A DNA stretch of 64,000 nucleotides, taken from the NCBI GenBank assembly GCA_030760725.1, contig JASWHV010000005.1:88108622-88172621 (forward strand), written 5' to 3'. This document shows positions 10,056-22,043 of the stretch, in pieces. The translations under genes were made by a program, and so were the position numbers. The stretch comes from Neostapfia colusana. Its lineage: Eukaryota > Streptophyta > Magnoliopsida > Poales > Poaceae. The first letter of the stretch is position 1. Each line of letters opens with the position of its first letter. Under the pieces are notes generated by a model. The model made no database searches. It saw nothing but the letters and a program-made list of their open reading frames with translations, and was not told the DNA's origin.

Positions 10056-11034
10056 ATTGCCTGAGAACTAAGAGATAAGAGGTCAAGGAAGTGGACTATT
10101 GCAAAAGAATTCACTAAAAATGGCTAAAGTTGGAGTTTGTCCTATGTAAACCGGACTTGTCCGTTAAGGGGCCGGACTAGTCCGCCCGAGAACGGACTTG
10201 TCCGCCCAGAAACCACACTAGTCCGGGTTGCACAGGAAGAACCCTAACCCTAACAATTTTTCCAAAAACTTTGAATCAAGTCGCAATACTCCTAGGCTCT
10301 GATCGCAATGACATTAGGATCAACATTTGTGAAGAGGTTTCTAACAAAAGACCTAAGAATGAAGAAAGGGAAGGATTTTATGTTAGGTCCAGAATACCTC
10401 TTCAAATCTTCAAATGTGATGAAATTGAAGTCGAAACTTGAGCAATGAAGCACGGGGAAGGATTTCCGCACTCCTTAGGGCTTCAACCCATGGATTGGAC
10501 GAGATTTTTGGTGGAGAAAAAGCAAAAATCACCAATGAGGGGCGGTTCCCGCTTAGAGAGAGAGTTGGGAGTTCAAAGTGAGGGGGTTCCGGTCGCCCCT
10601 GGGATGTTAAGTCCCCAGGGGCTAGACTAGTCTGGCCTGGTGCCCGGACAAGTCCGGTCGATGGACTAGAGCCTGACTTCTCCGGGACCGGACTTGTCCG
10701 GCCTCCAAGGCGGACTAGTCCAGTTTGGACTTGTCCGCTGAGAAATCTGACCTAGACAGCCCGGACTTGTCCGACTCATGGGCGGACTAGTCCGACTATA
10801 TGCTGAAATTTATATAATTTGAATTTTAGCTCAAGAATGTTATCCTTTTGGACATGGTTTTGCAAATATCTTTGACAAACATGGTCAGTAAGCGTATATC
10901 AAACAAACAATGACCATATTTGGCAAAGAATCCTTTTGAACATAGTTTTCATAGAGTAAGAGAGATTAGGGTAGAATTTCGAAAGCATGCGATTTTTGAA
11001 GTTTATATACATGTAACAAACAGATGTGCATGAC
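10056..11034 (-). other. Spacer between RNase H and env-like ORF of F, with palindromes
   Basis: Almost 1 kb without supported coding. It holds two groups of the GGACTAGTCC-type palindromes seen in the LTRs (about 10150-10230 and 10620-10800), separated by AT-rich sequence. A gaggctctgatcgcaatgac-like stretch near 10290 resembles junction text near PBSs but is not followed by an LTR end. The role is unknown; splice signals for an env-like transcript could lie here, but I cannot show them. Confidence 0.6.
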
Positions 11035-14000
11035 TCAAGCAACGTTTTGAGAATCTAGGATATTTAATTCACTCCTTATGTCACAAAAACGTTTCTCATC
11101 AAAGGGTTTGGTGAAAATATCCGCCAATTGCTTCTCACTCATAACATGAGTGATAATGATATCTCCCTTGATAGAGTGATCTCGCAGGAAATGGTGACAG
11201 ATATCAATGTGTTTGGTTCTAGAATGCTCCACGGGATTGTTAGCAATCTTGATGGCACTCTCATTGTCACATAGGAGTGGAATATGGCTCAAAGTGTAAC
11301 CATAGTCCCTAAGAGTTTGTCGCATCCATAGCAGTTGTGCTCAACAACTCCCGGCTGCGACGTACTCCGCTTCGGCTGTGGATAAGGCAATGGAGTTTTG
11401 TTTCTTTGAAGACCACGAAACCAAGGACCTACCAAGGAATTGGCAAGTCCCAGATGTGCTCTTCCTATCTACCTTACAACCGACATAATCGTCATCGGGG
11501 TTTCTGATTAGATTGAACTTGGATCCTTTGGGATACCAAATTTCTAGGTTAGGAGTGTGAACCAAATATCTAAGAATCCTATTAACAGCCGTCAAGTGAC
11601 ACTCCTTAGGAGTGGCTTGGAACCGTGCACACATACACACACTAAGTATCATTTCAGGCCTAGATGCACAAAGTTAAAGCAAGGAACCTATCATGGAACG
11701 AAATACCTTTTGGTCCACACTTGGACCATCTTCATTGAGGTCAAGGTGTCCGTTGGTTCCCATTGGAGTCTTGATGGGTTTGGCTTTGTCCATGTCGAAC
11801 CTCTTGAGTATGTCTTGAGTATACTTGCTTTGACTTATGAAAGTTCCTTCCTTGAGTTGTTTGACTTGGAATCCTAGGAAGAACTTCAATTCCCCCATCA
11901 TTGACATCTCGAACCTTTTGGTCATTATTTTTGAAAACTCATCACAAAAGCTTTTTTAGTAGAACCAAATATAATGTCATCGACATGTATTTGGCACACA
12001 AATAAATTATCATTAAAGTGCTTAGTGAAGAGAGTATAGTCGGCCTTCCCTATCCTAAAACCATTTTTAGTGAGAAAGTCTCTAAGACACTCATACCAAG
12101 ATCTAGGAGCTTGTTTGAGGCCATAGAGGGCTTCACGAAGTTTAAAGACATGGTTAGGATACTTATCGTCCTCAAATCCGGGTGGTTGCTCCACATACAC
12201 TTCCTCCTTGGTTGGACCATTGAGGAAGGCGCTTTTCACATCCATTTGGTATAGCCTGAAATCACGGTGAGTAGCAAAAGCAAGCAAGATACGAATTGAT
12301 TCAAGCCTAGCCACGGGAGCAAAAGTTTCATCGTAATCCAAACCTTCTACTTGTACATATCCCTTTGCAACAAGTCTTGCCTTGTTTCTTGTTACAACCC
12401 CATACTTGTCTTGCTTGTTGCGAAATACCCACTTGGTTCCCACAACATTTGCGTTGGGTCGCTTCACGAGTTCCCACACTTCATTTCTTTCAAAATTGTT
12501 GAGTTCCTCTTCCATGGCCACCACCCAATCCAGATCTTGTAGTGCTTCTTCTACCTTGCGGGGCTCCAAAGAGGAAACAAAAGAGTAATATTCACAAAAG
12601 TTAGCCATTCGAGAGTGAGCGGTCACCCCTTTGGAGATGTCTCCTAGTATGTTATCAATGGGATGATCCCGTTGAACACTTTGGTGCACTCTTGGATGAG
12701 GTGATTGGACACTTTGATCTTCATCTTCATCACCGTTCTCTTCTTCATCTCTCCCTTGATCCAATCCTCCTTCTTAACTTTGATCGTTTTGATCTTGTTG
12801 AGGTTGGCCTTGCTCATCTTGAGCTTGATCATGGGATAGAGACGTATCCTCGTTTGTTGGATGATCATTTGATTCTTGAGGATGTTCTTAAGGGAAAATG
12901 TCTCCAAGTGCCATCCTTTTAAGTGCTTCTTGTGGAGCCTTTTCTCTATCTAGCACACTTTGATGAACTTGCTCCAAATGGGAGCCATTAGTCTCATCAA
13001 ACACTACGTATTTTTCTACTTCAACAATTTCGGAGGATTTGTTGAAAACACGATAGGCGTAGGTGTTTGAGTCATAACCAAGCAAGAAACCTTCATCAGA
13101 CTTTGAAGCAAACTTCGAAGTCCTAGGCTTCTTGTTTAGAATATAACACTTGCTCCCAAAGACACGAAAAAAAGGAAATGTTGGGTTTGTTACCGGTTAG
13201 AAGTTCGTAAGACGTCTTCTCCAAAAGTCGATGATGGTACAACCGGTTTATGGCATGGCAAGCGGTGTTAACTGCTTCTGCCCAAGACCGATCTGACGTC
13301 TTGTACTCATCAAGCATGGTTCTTGCTATGTCAATAAGAGTCCTATTCTTCCTTTCAGCCACCCCGTTTTGTTGAGGGGAGTAGGGGGTGAAAACTCATG
13401 CTTGATGCCTTCTTCATCCAAGTATTCTTCCACTTGAGTGTTTTTGAACTCGGTGCCATTATCGCTCCTTATGTTTTTGATTCTTAAGGAGAACTCGTTT
13501 TGAGCTCTTCTTAAGAGTTTCTTGGGCACACCGTGAGTTTCGCTTTTGTCATGCAAAAAAAACACCCAAGTGAAGCGAGAATAATCATCTACAACTACAA
13601 CACCATATTTGTTACCGCCGATGCTTATGTAGGCGATTGGACCAAAAAGGTCCATGTGAAGTAGCTCCAAAGGTCTTGTAGTGGTCATGACATTTTTGGA
13701 TGGATGTTGAGCTCCAGCTTGCTTTCCGGCTTGACAAGCACTACATGGCCTGTCCTTATCGAAAACAACATTTTTCAAGCCTCGAATGTGTTCTCCCTTA
13801 AGAAGTTTTTGTAAATTTCTCATCCCAACATGGGCTAACCGTCTATGCCAAAGCCATCCCATGTTGGTCTTCGCCATTACGCACATGTCAAGTTGAGCTT
13901 TATCCATGGTGAAATCCACAAGGTAAAGCTTTCCCTTGAGCACACCCTTAAAGGTGATTGAGTTATTGCTTCTTCTTAAGACAATCACACCCTCGTTAGT

Positions 14001-14529
14001 GAAAATGCAGTTATAATCTTTATCACATAGTTGGGATATGGATAGAAGGTTATAATCAAGGGAGTCAACATGCAAAACATTTGAAAGAGTATGATGGGGA
14101 GAAATAGCAATTTTACTGGTGCCAAGGATTTTCCCTTGGCTATTGTCCCTAAAGTATATTCTTTCACTTGGATCTTCATTTTCCACATACTCCACAAATA
14201 TCCTTCTCTCTCCGGTCATATGGTTTGTGCATCCACTGTCGAGCACCCATTTTGATCCACCGGAGGAGTATGCCTACAAAATAGAGTTATGCCTTACCTT
14301 TTGGTACCCAAACGGAGTTGGGTCCTTTCATGTTAGTCAAGAGGCACTTGGACACCCACACGCAAGGTTTTGGACTCTTACGGAGTGGCCTAACATACCT
14401 AGCATAGATCTTTCCAAATTTGTTCCACAATAAAACATATGAAGCATCAAAGTCATGGAACAAAGGATGAGGTTCATATTTAGGTATGTTAGATGAGTTT
14501 GCAAAGTTCTTTCCATTTTCTTTGTTGGA
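11035..14529 (-). pseudogene. Element F pol: protease, integrase, RT and RNase H, frameshifted
   Basis: Domains in order from right to left: aspartic protease with LDSGCTNHM (about 14240); GAG-pre-integrase zinc region ending CSACQAGK (about 13740); integrase core with HMDLFGP and IRSDNGTEF (13460-13660); RT with TKWVFRNK, LARLVAKG-like and HVDDIIFGS (11960-12400); and RNase H with KKQNSIALSTAEAEY (11370-11410) ending at 11035. This is the copia order, integrase before RT. Frame breaks are visible at about 13375 (in the PQQNG region), in a seven-A run at 13167-13173, and near 12760, 11925 and 11660. The enzyme would copy element RNA into cDNA and integrate it; this copy cannot yield the full polyprotein. 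Confidence 0.92.
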
Positions 14530-16575
14530 TCAACCCTCCTCGACAAACACAATCAAGTCTTTCCCATTCTTGGGAGTTTTAGCATGATGCTTCCACTCCC
14601 GAGAATAGCCAAGACCATCTTTGATATGTGGAGGACTTACATTGGTATATGCACTTCGTGCATATGCCAACTTTTCTTTGTCAAAGATCCCACCTTTCGG
14701 TGAATGCTTGTCTTGTGCCAACTTGAGTTCATCCTTAAGTTTTAGGATTAAGTTTGAGCAGTTGCAAGTTTGAGTTGCTTCAGAAGACGTCTTTGAGGAG
14801 GGTGAAATCATATAGGACGAAGGTGCATTGATCTTGAGGGACTCAACATGTGTTTCAAGGATCTTGTTCCTTTTTGTCAAGTTAACAATTTCATCCTTGA
14901 GCACAATAGTTGTGTCCTCAAGATTTGAGCAAGCTTTCTTGCTCAAAGTGAGTTCACGCTCAAGTGCCTTGCTTCTTTCCCTTTCAACCTCAAGTTGCTG
15001 TTCAAGCTCATGACATCTCTCCTTCTCAAGGATGAGCATGTCTTCTTGATGATTTATGAGTTCCTCCTTCTCAAAGATTTCTTTCGACGTCAAGCTCATC
15101 TTTTTCAAGGTGCTCCTACTTAGATACTTAATCATGAATTCATTTTCACTACTACTATCAAAGCTATCAAGTGAAGAAGTAGAGGAGGATGGTTTATATT
15201 TAACCTTTCTTCTTCCCTCCTTAGCCATGAGACATGTAGACTTGAAGTCTTCAAGGTTGGGGAAGAGCTTGCTCCTTCCAATGGCAAGTGTTGCTACTTT
15301 CTCTTCATCCTCGGAGGATGAGTCTTCATTTGAGTCCCATTCATTTCCAAGATGAGCATGTCCCGATGGCTTCTTCTTCTTGAAGAACTTCTTCTCTTGG
15401 GACTTGCCATCTCTCTTCTTTTTGCTCTCTTCATATGGACAATCCATAATGAAGTGTTCATATTCACCACAATTGTAGCATGCTCTTTTCATCTTGGGCT
15501 TGGACCTTTCCTTGTTATTGTTCTCATAGTGGTTGCTCCCCTTCCTCCTTCTCATCATCCTATTGAATTTGCTGATGAAGAGCGCCTCTTCTTCATCGGT
15601 GTCGAGACTCTCATCATCACTTGCTTCGAAGTCTTGTGATGAGGATGTTGCTTTGAAAGCAACATCTTTCTTCTTGGAGGAGGAGATCCTTTGGAGGTCG
15701 TTGTAGAACAGGGATTCCTTCTCCATCATCTCATTGTTGATGATTCTTCCAAGCACTTCCTCCAGGGTCATTTGATCATATCCCGGACTCTCACGGATCA
15801 AGTAGCAAAGAGCAATGTTTCGAGGCATGAATGCCCGAATCATCCTCTTCACCACCTCATGATCCATCCACCGGGTGCATCCAGATGATCGAATCTTGTT
15901 GACGAGGACTTTGATACGGTTGTACATGTCTCGAGGGGATTCACCATCCACGATGGTGAACCTCCCATGCTCTCGTTTGATCACCTCGATCTTGGCCTCC
16001 CTAATGACTCGGTTGCCTTCATGCGCCATCTTGAGTGTGTCCCATATGTCTTTGTCCACCTCTAATCCATCGACTCGGTTAAACTCTTCTCGAGTCAAGG
16101 ATGAGGTGATGACCCCAATTGCTTGAGCATTGCGATGAAGTAGGATGGCTTGCTCCGGGGTGACATCTTCTTCATTCCTTGGAAGATGGACACCTGTTAG
16201 AACAATTTGCCACAAGCTAGAGTTTAAGGAGATTAGATGCATCTTCATATTATGCTTCCACATGGAGTAATCATTTCCATCGAATTGAGGAGGTTCGCCA
16301 AGAGGAATAGACAAGTAATGATTGTTAGAAGTTAATTGCTCATAATTGAAAGGATATTGGGAGTAGTCCAGTTGACCACTCCTTTCTTGATCCATCGTCT
16401 TCTTCTTCTCCTCTTTACTTGAGTGACCTAGCTTCTCGCGAAGTCGTGCCTTGAGTTGGCGAACTTCTTCATCCTCACTTGAATGGTCTTGCAGCACATC
16501 CGTGTTCTTCTTCTTGTCATGTGAGTTGTCGCCTTGCCACGTCGGCAGAATCCCGTGTCCCTCCACTCCAGCCAT
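14530..16575 (-). CDS. Element F gag (UBN2-type nucleocapsid/capsid protein)
   Basis: A 681-codon open frame with a start at 16575, about 35 bases from the PBS. Residues about 90-300 form a UBN2/retrotran_gag-like region (WKHNMKMHL, DIWDTLKMAHEG, LVNKIRSSG). A CX2CX4HX4C zinc knuckle follows at C366, C369, H374 and C379. The C-terminal third is lysine/glutamate rich with a long predicted coiled coil (about 510-600). It would form the virus-like particle and bind RNA. A stop at 14530 separates it from the protease, which lies in another frame. That may be decay or a frameshift signal; the decay of pol favours decay. The reading frame itself is intact. Confidence 0.88.
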   Translation of the reverse strand: MAGVEGHGILPTWQGDNSHDKKKNTDVLQDHSSEDEEVRQLKARLREKLGHSSKEEKKKTMDQERSGQLDYSQYPFNYEQLTSNNHYLSIPLGEPPQFDGNDYSMWKHNMKMHLISLNSSLWQIVLTGVHLPRNEEDVTPEQAILLHRNAQAIGVITSSLTREEFNRVDGLEVDKDIWDTLKMAHEGNRVIREAKIEVIKREHGRFTIVDGESPRDMYNRIKVLVNKIRSSGCTRWMDHEVVKRMIRAFMPRNIALCYLIRESPGYDQMTLEEVLGRIINNEMMEKESLFYNDLQRISSSKKKDVAFKATSSSQDFEASDDESLDTDEEEALFISKFNRMMRRRKGSNHYENNNKERSKPKMKRACYNCGEYEHFIMDCPYEESKKKRDGKSQEKKFFKKKKPSGHAHLGNEWDSNEDSSSEDEEKVATLAIGRSKLFPNLEDFKSTCLMAKEGRRKVKYKPSSSTSSLDSFDSSSENEFMIKYLSRSTLKKMSLTSKEIFEKEELINHQEDMLILEKERCHELEQQLEVERERSKALERELTLSKKACSNLEDTTIVLKDEIVNLTKRNKILETHVESLKINAPSSYMISPSSKTSSEATQTCNCSNLILKLKDELKLAQDKHSPKGGIFDKEKLAYARSAYTNVSPPHIKDGLGYSREWKHHAKTPKNGKDLIVFVEEG

Positions 16576-16610
16576 CTTCTCTCCGAGTGGTTAGACTTTT
16601 AATGGAGAGA

Positions 16611-16625
16611 CCTGCTCTGATACCA
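16611..16625 (-). other. Primer binding site of element F (initiator Met-tRNA)
   Basis: The minus strand reads TGGTATCAGAGCAGG, complementary to initiator Met-tRNA. It is two bases inside the LTR end at 16628. It fixes the element's orientation and the LTR border. Confidence 0.95.
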
Positions 16626-16627
16626 AT

Positions 16628-18022
16628 TGAAATTGCCTAGAGGGGGGTGAATAGGATAAAATACCTGAAATAACTTAATTAAACGAGATTAGAACACAAG
16701 GGCCGGACTAGTCCAGTCATCCTGCTTAAAAGCCTTAAGAGGCCGAACTAGTCTGGCTTAGGGGCGGACTAGTCCGATCAGACTGTTCGAAAAGCCTAAA
16801 CTTGATTTTTATGGATTTTTTTTCAGATTTTAGTTCAAGAAAGTGTAGATAAACTATCTAGCAATTTAGTATGACAAATTTGACAGGATATAGAAGTGGA
16901 TCTCAAGATTGTAACAATGAATACTATAATAGCAAAATGATTGAAACTAACCCTAATCAATTCTTATGATCAATGAAATGTAAATGCAAAAGTGACACAT
17001 GGATTTTTGCCCGAGGTTTGATTCCACTCATGAATCTACGTCCCCGTTGAGGAGTCCACAAAGGACCGGGTTTAACAACCCTTTCCTGACCAAGTCGCCA
17101 CTAAGGCCAACTCAGTTCTTCACTATCTCAAGGGTGAACTTATAAGATTTTGGGGCTGCTCATAATCCGAGGCTCCCACTTGAACACATTCACAAGGCTT
17201 CACGGATCTCACAAGCCACAGGTCACAAAGACTTGCACCAAGTGCACGAGATTACTCCAAGAGCCTAAAAGCGAAGTTCTTCTTTCTCCTCTCCTCACAC
17301 ACCGAAATCCACTCAAGAATTTATTCTAGGGGATGAGTAGGCAATGGAGAAGGCTTGGAGAGGCTCTAGGATGGCTGTGGCGAAGCTAGGGTTCCAGTTT
17401 TTTTAAATGAAGTCGGGGCATCTCCTTTTATAGAAGTCCCGACAGCCAACTGTTGCCACCTACGGAAATTCCGGACTAGTCCACCTCACACCGGACTAGT
17501 CCGATCTCACACATGAACTATTTGTCCAGGTGAGAACAGAAAAGTCTGGAAGACCCGGACTAGTCCGGCAACTAAGGAGGACAAGTCTGGTCCACCAAGA
17601 TTAGCCGTGGGAGCTCTCATCTCACAACCATACGGACTATTCCGCCTCAGAACGGACTAGCCCGAACTCACACAGGGACTTCCGAACTAGTCCGGCCTCT
17701 GGCTCGGACAAGTCTGGTCTGCCAATTACTAGCACTCTCCACTAAGAATTCGACACTTCTAACGCTTTGAGCTCTCTTTTATGATCTCAATGCACTTGAC
17801 ACACACACTCTCACTCTTACACGGCTAGCCTACTAAAGACTCAAATGAAACCCTAATTTCTACTCTTCGAGTCTTCGACGTCGTTCTTCATCCTTTTTCT
17901 TTTTGAGAGTTTAGGTGTCCGCCTTGAAAATATCCTGTGCTTATGATCATCTAAGCTCATTAGTCTCTTAATTGTCGTTATCAATCATACAAAACCCACG
18001 GGGATACCTAGATGCACTTACA
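16628..18022 (-). repeat. 5' LTR of element F (1395 bp)
   Basis: It begins TGTAAGTGCATC (18022) and ends GGCAATTTCA (16628) on the minus strand. Palindromes of the GGACTAGTCC type lie at 16700-16790 and 17468-17725. Relative to the 3' LTR it lacks about 180 bp of palindrome-rich sequence after 17682. The size is typical of sirevirus LTRs. Confidence 0.94.
17424..17433 (-). promoter_or_regulatory. Predicted TATA box in F 5' LTR
   Basis: CTATAAAAGG on the minus strand, in the same context as 7090-7099 in the 3' LTR. Transcription would run toward the PBS at 16611. Confidence 0.7.
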
Positions 18023-19319
18023 ATGACCAAAATGGACCCTGGAGTCAAGGGTAGAAAAGTGTCACCGCTGTAGAATAATGCCGTGCTAAATAGCTTAGGA
18101 CAGCCGGTAGAAGTCGAGTAGTTGGAATCTACTCGCGAGTTATAGTCGGGATTGCATGGTTGTAGTTGGAAAAGAGGCAAACTAAAGTTTATATTTCTAA
18201 AGATGAGACCGGGCAGGAGGGTTAGGCAGCGACAAGATGAGGTCTTGGTCGAGTAGCTCTGCTTGTTTCGGTTAAGGACCGATGCGTGTGCGGCACCCAT
18301 GAGCAAGTATTGAGTTGTGTACCGGATGCTTACTGCTATAAGGGAACCAGGAAACCGATGTACCAGGTTAACTTGATTGTAGAGGCATACCACATCGTCT
18401 CTTTAGACCTATGAGCACGAGACGGCACGACCGGTTCTACAGTCGAGTGTCCTGTGAAAGGTTGCCACATACGACGTAATGAAGGACGCCAGATTTGGGT
18501 CTTCAGAGGTGGGCATATGTGTCGAGTTATCCGGGTAGTGTTTGATTCGAATCACCGTCACTCGCGGTTATTGAGTACCGCTTGCTCACTGTGCTGTGAC
18601 ATAGTAAGCAAGTTGTGTGAGAACAGTTTGCAAAGTTTAAATTGCTGCTATGATTATTGTAAATTGCATGAAAACCATGTTTGAAGTAGAGATAGAGCGA
18701 ACTAAAGTTATTTTCCACCTTGGGACAAGTAACATTGGAATGAAGTGTTTCTTGTTTGATTGTGTAGTTCCAATGTTGCTGGGCGCAAGGTACGACTATG
18801 ATGGCTAAAATCCGAAAGTTAAGGATGAACTCGTAGGCGAGTCTTTTCGCAAATTACAGGTTTAGGTCTTAAGTTACTTTGATGTAGAGTTGCATGCTTT
18901 AGGAGAAACGGTTAAGTCTTGCTGAGCCTTTGTGCTCACTCTTACTATGTGAGTGGTTTTGCAGGTTAACATTGACGCTTATAAAGAAGGTTGTCCGGTG
19001 AGACTCGGAGACTTCTGAGTCATGTAACACATGGAGAACCCAGCCGCTGCCAGGTCTTCGTGTTGCTAGCGAGAGGAGTCCGCGGGCTGGACCTCTTCTC
19101 GAGTTCTCATTAGTTATTTGACATGAGTTGTTTGTAGTCTTCCGCTGTAGCTAATTTGTGTAAATTATTTACAAAGAACATTTGTAAGCTTCCATTTTTG
19201 ATTTATGTAATACAGTTTTCCTTATATGTGTGCTGTTGGGTGCCGCATAACACGGCACCACCCAATGCGATTTCCGGGCGAGTGGCTCGGCCCCGTGACA
19301 CGGGCTGGGGTCCCCCACA
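18023..19319 (+). repeat. Plus-oriented LTR fragment of a third long-LTR gypsy subfamily
   Basis: The reverse complement aligns in order with the U5-side third of the A, B and D LTRs: the GGTGCCG hairpin (19239-19259), the TCTTCCGCTG motif (about 19138), the TGAGC hairpin (18923-18938) and an ORF-bearing block (18150-18390). It ends GGGTCCCCCACA at 19319. No PBS follows, so it is a solo LTR or a 3' LTR rather than a 5' LTR. Its left part is cut at 18022/18023, where copia element F begins. It is too diverged from A/B and D to belong to either family. Confidence 0.75.
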
Positions 19320-19430
19320 ATACATTGGCAATTAGAAAAAAGTGAGGATTTACATTCAAAGTTTTGAATATCGCCGAAATACCTGCTTCAGATTTTCCGA
19401 ACTTTCTCATTTCATTTCAGGAGTAACGCA
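19320..19430. other. Unassigned 110-bp stretch
   Basis: The stretch lies between the plus-oriented LTR end and the first clear homology of the C1 LTR. It carries no ORF and no recognisable PBS. It may be the diverged beginning of the C1 LTR or a scrap of older target DNA. Confidence 0.4.
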
Positions 19431-21511
19431 CGTACTTCGCAAACTGAATTTCAGAATATTACCATATACAAATAGCGTTTAAGTACTTTATTACAATAAC
19501 TCAATGTCTCACTCATTAATATATAACTTATTTTGCAGCGGAAGACTCTAAACGACAGCGGAAAATAACTAGAGACGATGGTCTCCAACTCCGACTCCAC
19601 ACGCAGTTGACGGTTGTGCGCATGCCTAGTACTCCACCTGCTCTTCGAAGTACTCTTCTCCTGTAGCTGAATTATATGTGAGAATGCAAGGGTGAGTAAA
19701 TGTTGTACTTTGCAAGTGCGGGAAAGTATGACGTGTAGCTTAAAATAAGGTAGAAAACAAAAGGTTCATTTCCAGCAACCAAGTTTTATTTCAAAATCAT
19801 GATAAAATCAGAAACTATCTCTAGGTGAGTTAAATCCCAACATAACCAAGTAATTCAACATCCCTCATATTCCATAAAATAATAATTCATCATTTATCAA
19901 GTCTCAACCAGCCAACACTCTTTCTCAAGTTCATCTCATATTCATAAATACTCATGAACAACACATATTCATATATCCACAACCAATCTTATATTCATGA
20001 CCAAAATCAGTCCCAAAACCTGTCCCAACGACAATACCATAACCATACCCAAATAACCATCCCATGTTTTGCCTCTAATCATGGAATTTGGCCAGGTGCT
20101 TGTAACTGGAAGCACGGCTATCGTGATAGTTTTACACTCTGCAGAGGTGGCACCACTTTACCCACAAGTTCGTGGTTTTGTCACCCGTTGGCGACTAGAT
20201 AAAACCTCCATTGTGCCACTACACAACCGTCGGTGTATGGCCAAGAGATCACGAAATAGCCTTTACAAGGGGCTACTAGAATGTACGGACCTACTGAGGT
20301 TCTGCCGGCAGGCTCGAATCTCCATTCTCCCACCCACAGGCCCCTCGTGTTCCATGCAGTTCCCAGGGCAGTCCTCCAAGACTCCCATTCCCTGCGCCAT
20401 CCAATGGTCCATAACAAGCGAGCAACACGCCTAATTAGTCAGCTAAGCCGCACCCATATTTGGCCTTGTTGCACTGTTTTCCTGGCATGTTCTCGCATGA
20501 ACCGGTCCTTAGATCTAAGGCAAGCAAACCACCATCTCATTCAGCATAACCACGAACCAAGATTGCCAAGATCTCCCAGATTCCATTCTCATTAACATCA
20601 TCATGTTCTCATCATCTTTAATCTTTATGAGTGCAGTATCTAAACATGTTTATTTCAGTTTCCCAAATCCCGTAAGTTATGTGATACAAAAGGGAAAATC
20701 GACCATATCCAACTCAACATGATTCCCGGCGAAAAGGGTGGCTAAAAAAACTAGTTTACTCCTACTAAAGGGTTTCCCATCATGTTGACACGAGCATACA
20801 ATTTTCATAGGCAAAACAGTTCAAAAATATAGGTTCGATATAGTCAAGGGGCACTTGCCTTGCTCCCGCGGTTCGTGTTGCTCAAGCATCTCAAAGTCTT
20901 GGTGTTGGAGGTCCTCGCAGACGGCCTCTTGAGCATGTTTTTCTATTCACGGCCATGTACATACAAAGAATACAGCAATCAATGTTATGCACAAGCTTTA
21001 CTCAAAATGCAATGATGTGGATGCATGCAAATCCTATGGTCCAGCCTATAGTGATTAGTTTGCATGTGTTCTTGCAAGTTTTAGTAAGCTTTCATGGGGT
21101 TTTACGATGAACGGTGCTGCTGGAATTAAGCATGGACGTGGCTATGATCCTAACTCGAGTAGTAGATCAATTCCACTGTCAAAACTTAACCGGAACGTGA
21201 TCTACCTACGTGAAGTAGCTCCTGCTCGTAGGGGGTGGAGAAAAATGGGTTTGTAGCAACAGTAGCGACGTGGTAAGAGGGGTGACGGGGACCTACCTCT
21301 CTTCTTCCTCCACTCCTCCTTGTGTCTGGCCTTTTTTCCCTTGCAATGCAGCAGCTGGGGTTTTTCCTTGGGGAAGAATAGAGCTTCGGCTAGGGCAGGA
21401 TGTTGGGGTTTTCTTCTCTGACGACGGCGAGGCGGGGCAGAGATTCGACGGCGGCCAAACACCAGCAGGGGCGGTGACCTGGGCTTGGCAGCAAGGAGAT
21501 GGAGGTGGCCA

Positions 21512-21571
21512 GGGGTTTTGGGGTGGCGGTCAGGGGTTTTGGGGTAGGGGTGGCGGCCAGGGGTTTTGGGG
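21512..21571 (+). repeat. Three GGGGTTTTGGGG units in C1 LTR
   Basis: GGGGTTTTGGGG occurs at about 21512, 21533 and 21560 within a roughly 20-27 bp minisatellite. Four or more G4 runs on the plus strand would allow a G-quadruplex; the sense strand is the C-rich one. Confidence 0.8.
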
Positions 21572-21860
21572 TAGAGGGCTTGGCACTAGGATTTCAACAA
21601 ACCTTTTAATCAAGGACTGGGATTTAATTTGAGAAAAGGTGGGAGCTAAGGGCTTGGATTTAAAGCAATATTTTCCATCAAGGGCTGAGATTATTTGACG
21701 GAAAAGAAAATCCAAAAGGGGGGGATATGGTGCGGCTAGGGTTTCTCCCCCTAAGGGGGTGCGGCCAAGGGGGGAGAAAATCCCGCAAAGTGGGAAAATC
21801 CCTAGGAATTTGGTGCGACCAAAATGTGGGGAGAATTTCCCCAAATGTGGGGAAAATTAC

Positions 21861-21920
21861 CTGGGGGGTTAGGGGGAAATTAGGGAAAATTAGGGGGGAA
21901 TTAGGGGGGATTGGGGCGGG
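21861..21920 (+). repeat. G-run cluster (TTAGGGGG-like) in C1 LTR
   Basis: Seven runs of three to six G separated by short A/T spacers (TTAGGGGG, AATTAGGGGGG) near the U3 end. The cluster is strongly quadruplex-prone by sequence. It resembles a decayed microsatellite and has no counterpart in the E LTR. Confidence 0.75.
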
Positions 21921-22043
21921 CAGGTTTTATTATTTTTATATTTTCTTTTTTATTTTCTATTATTTCCTATTTTCATTTCCTTTTATTTATTTATTTGTTT
22001 CTATATTCCTTCCTTCCTCTTCTTCTTCTTTTTAAATGCTTCT

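Larger units (their letters stand above)
7052..18022 (-). mobile_element. Element F: sirevirus-like Ty1/copia retrotransposon
   Basis: This copia element has gag, protease, integrase, RT and RNase H in copia order on the minus strand, followed by an env-like ORF before the 3' LTR. Its 1395-bp 5' LTR (16628-18022), PBS, env-like gene, repeated polypurine tracts and LTR palindromes match what is known of sireviruses (the SIRE/Maximus lineage, for example Opie and Ji of maize). The 3' LTR is cut at 7052 by element A; its missing part should lie beyond A, left of the window. The base after the 5' LTR begins atgac, a candidate target duplication whose partner is not visible. Frameshifts in pol and the env-like gene make it non-autonomous. 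Confidence 0.9.

Noticed and set aside
21512..21571. Telomeric repeat array
   Set aside because: GGGGTTTT is a ciliate-type repeat, not the plant TTTAGGG type. There are only three units, inside an LTR.
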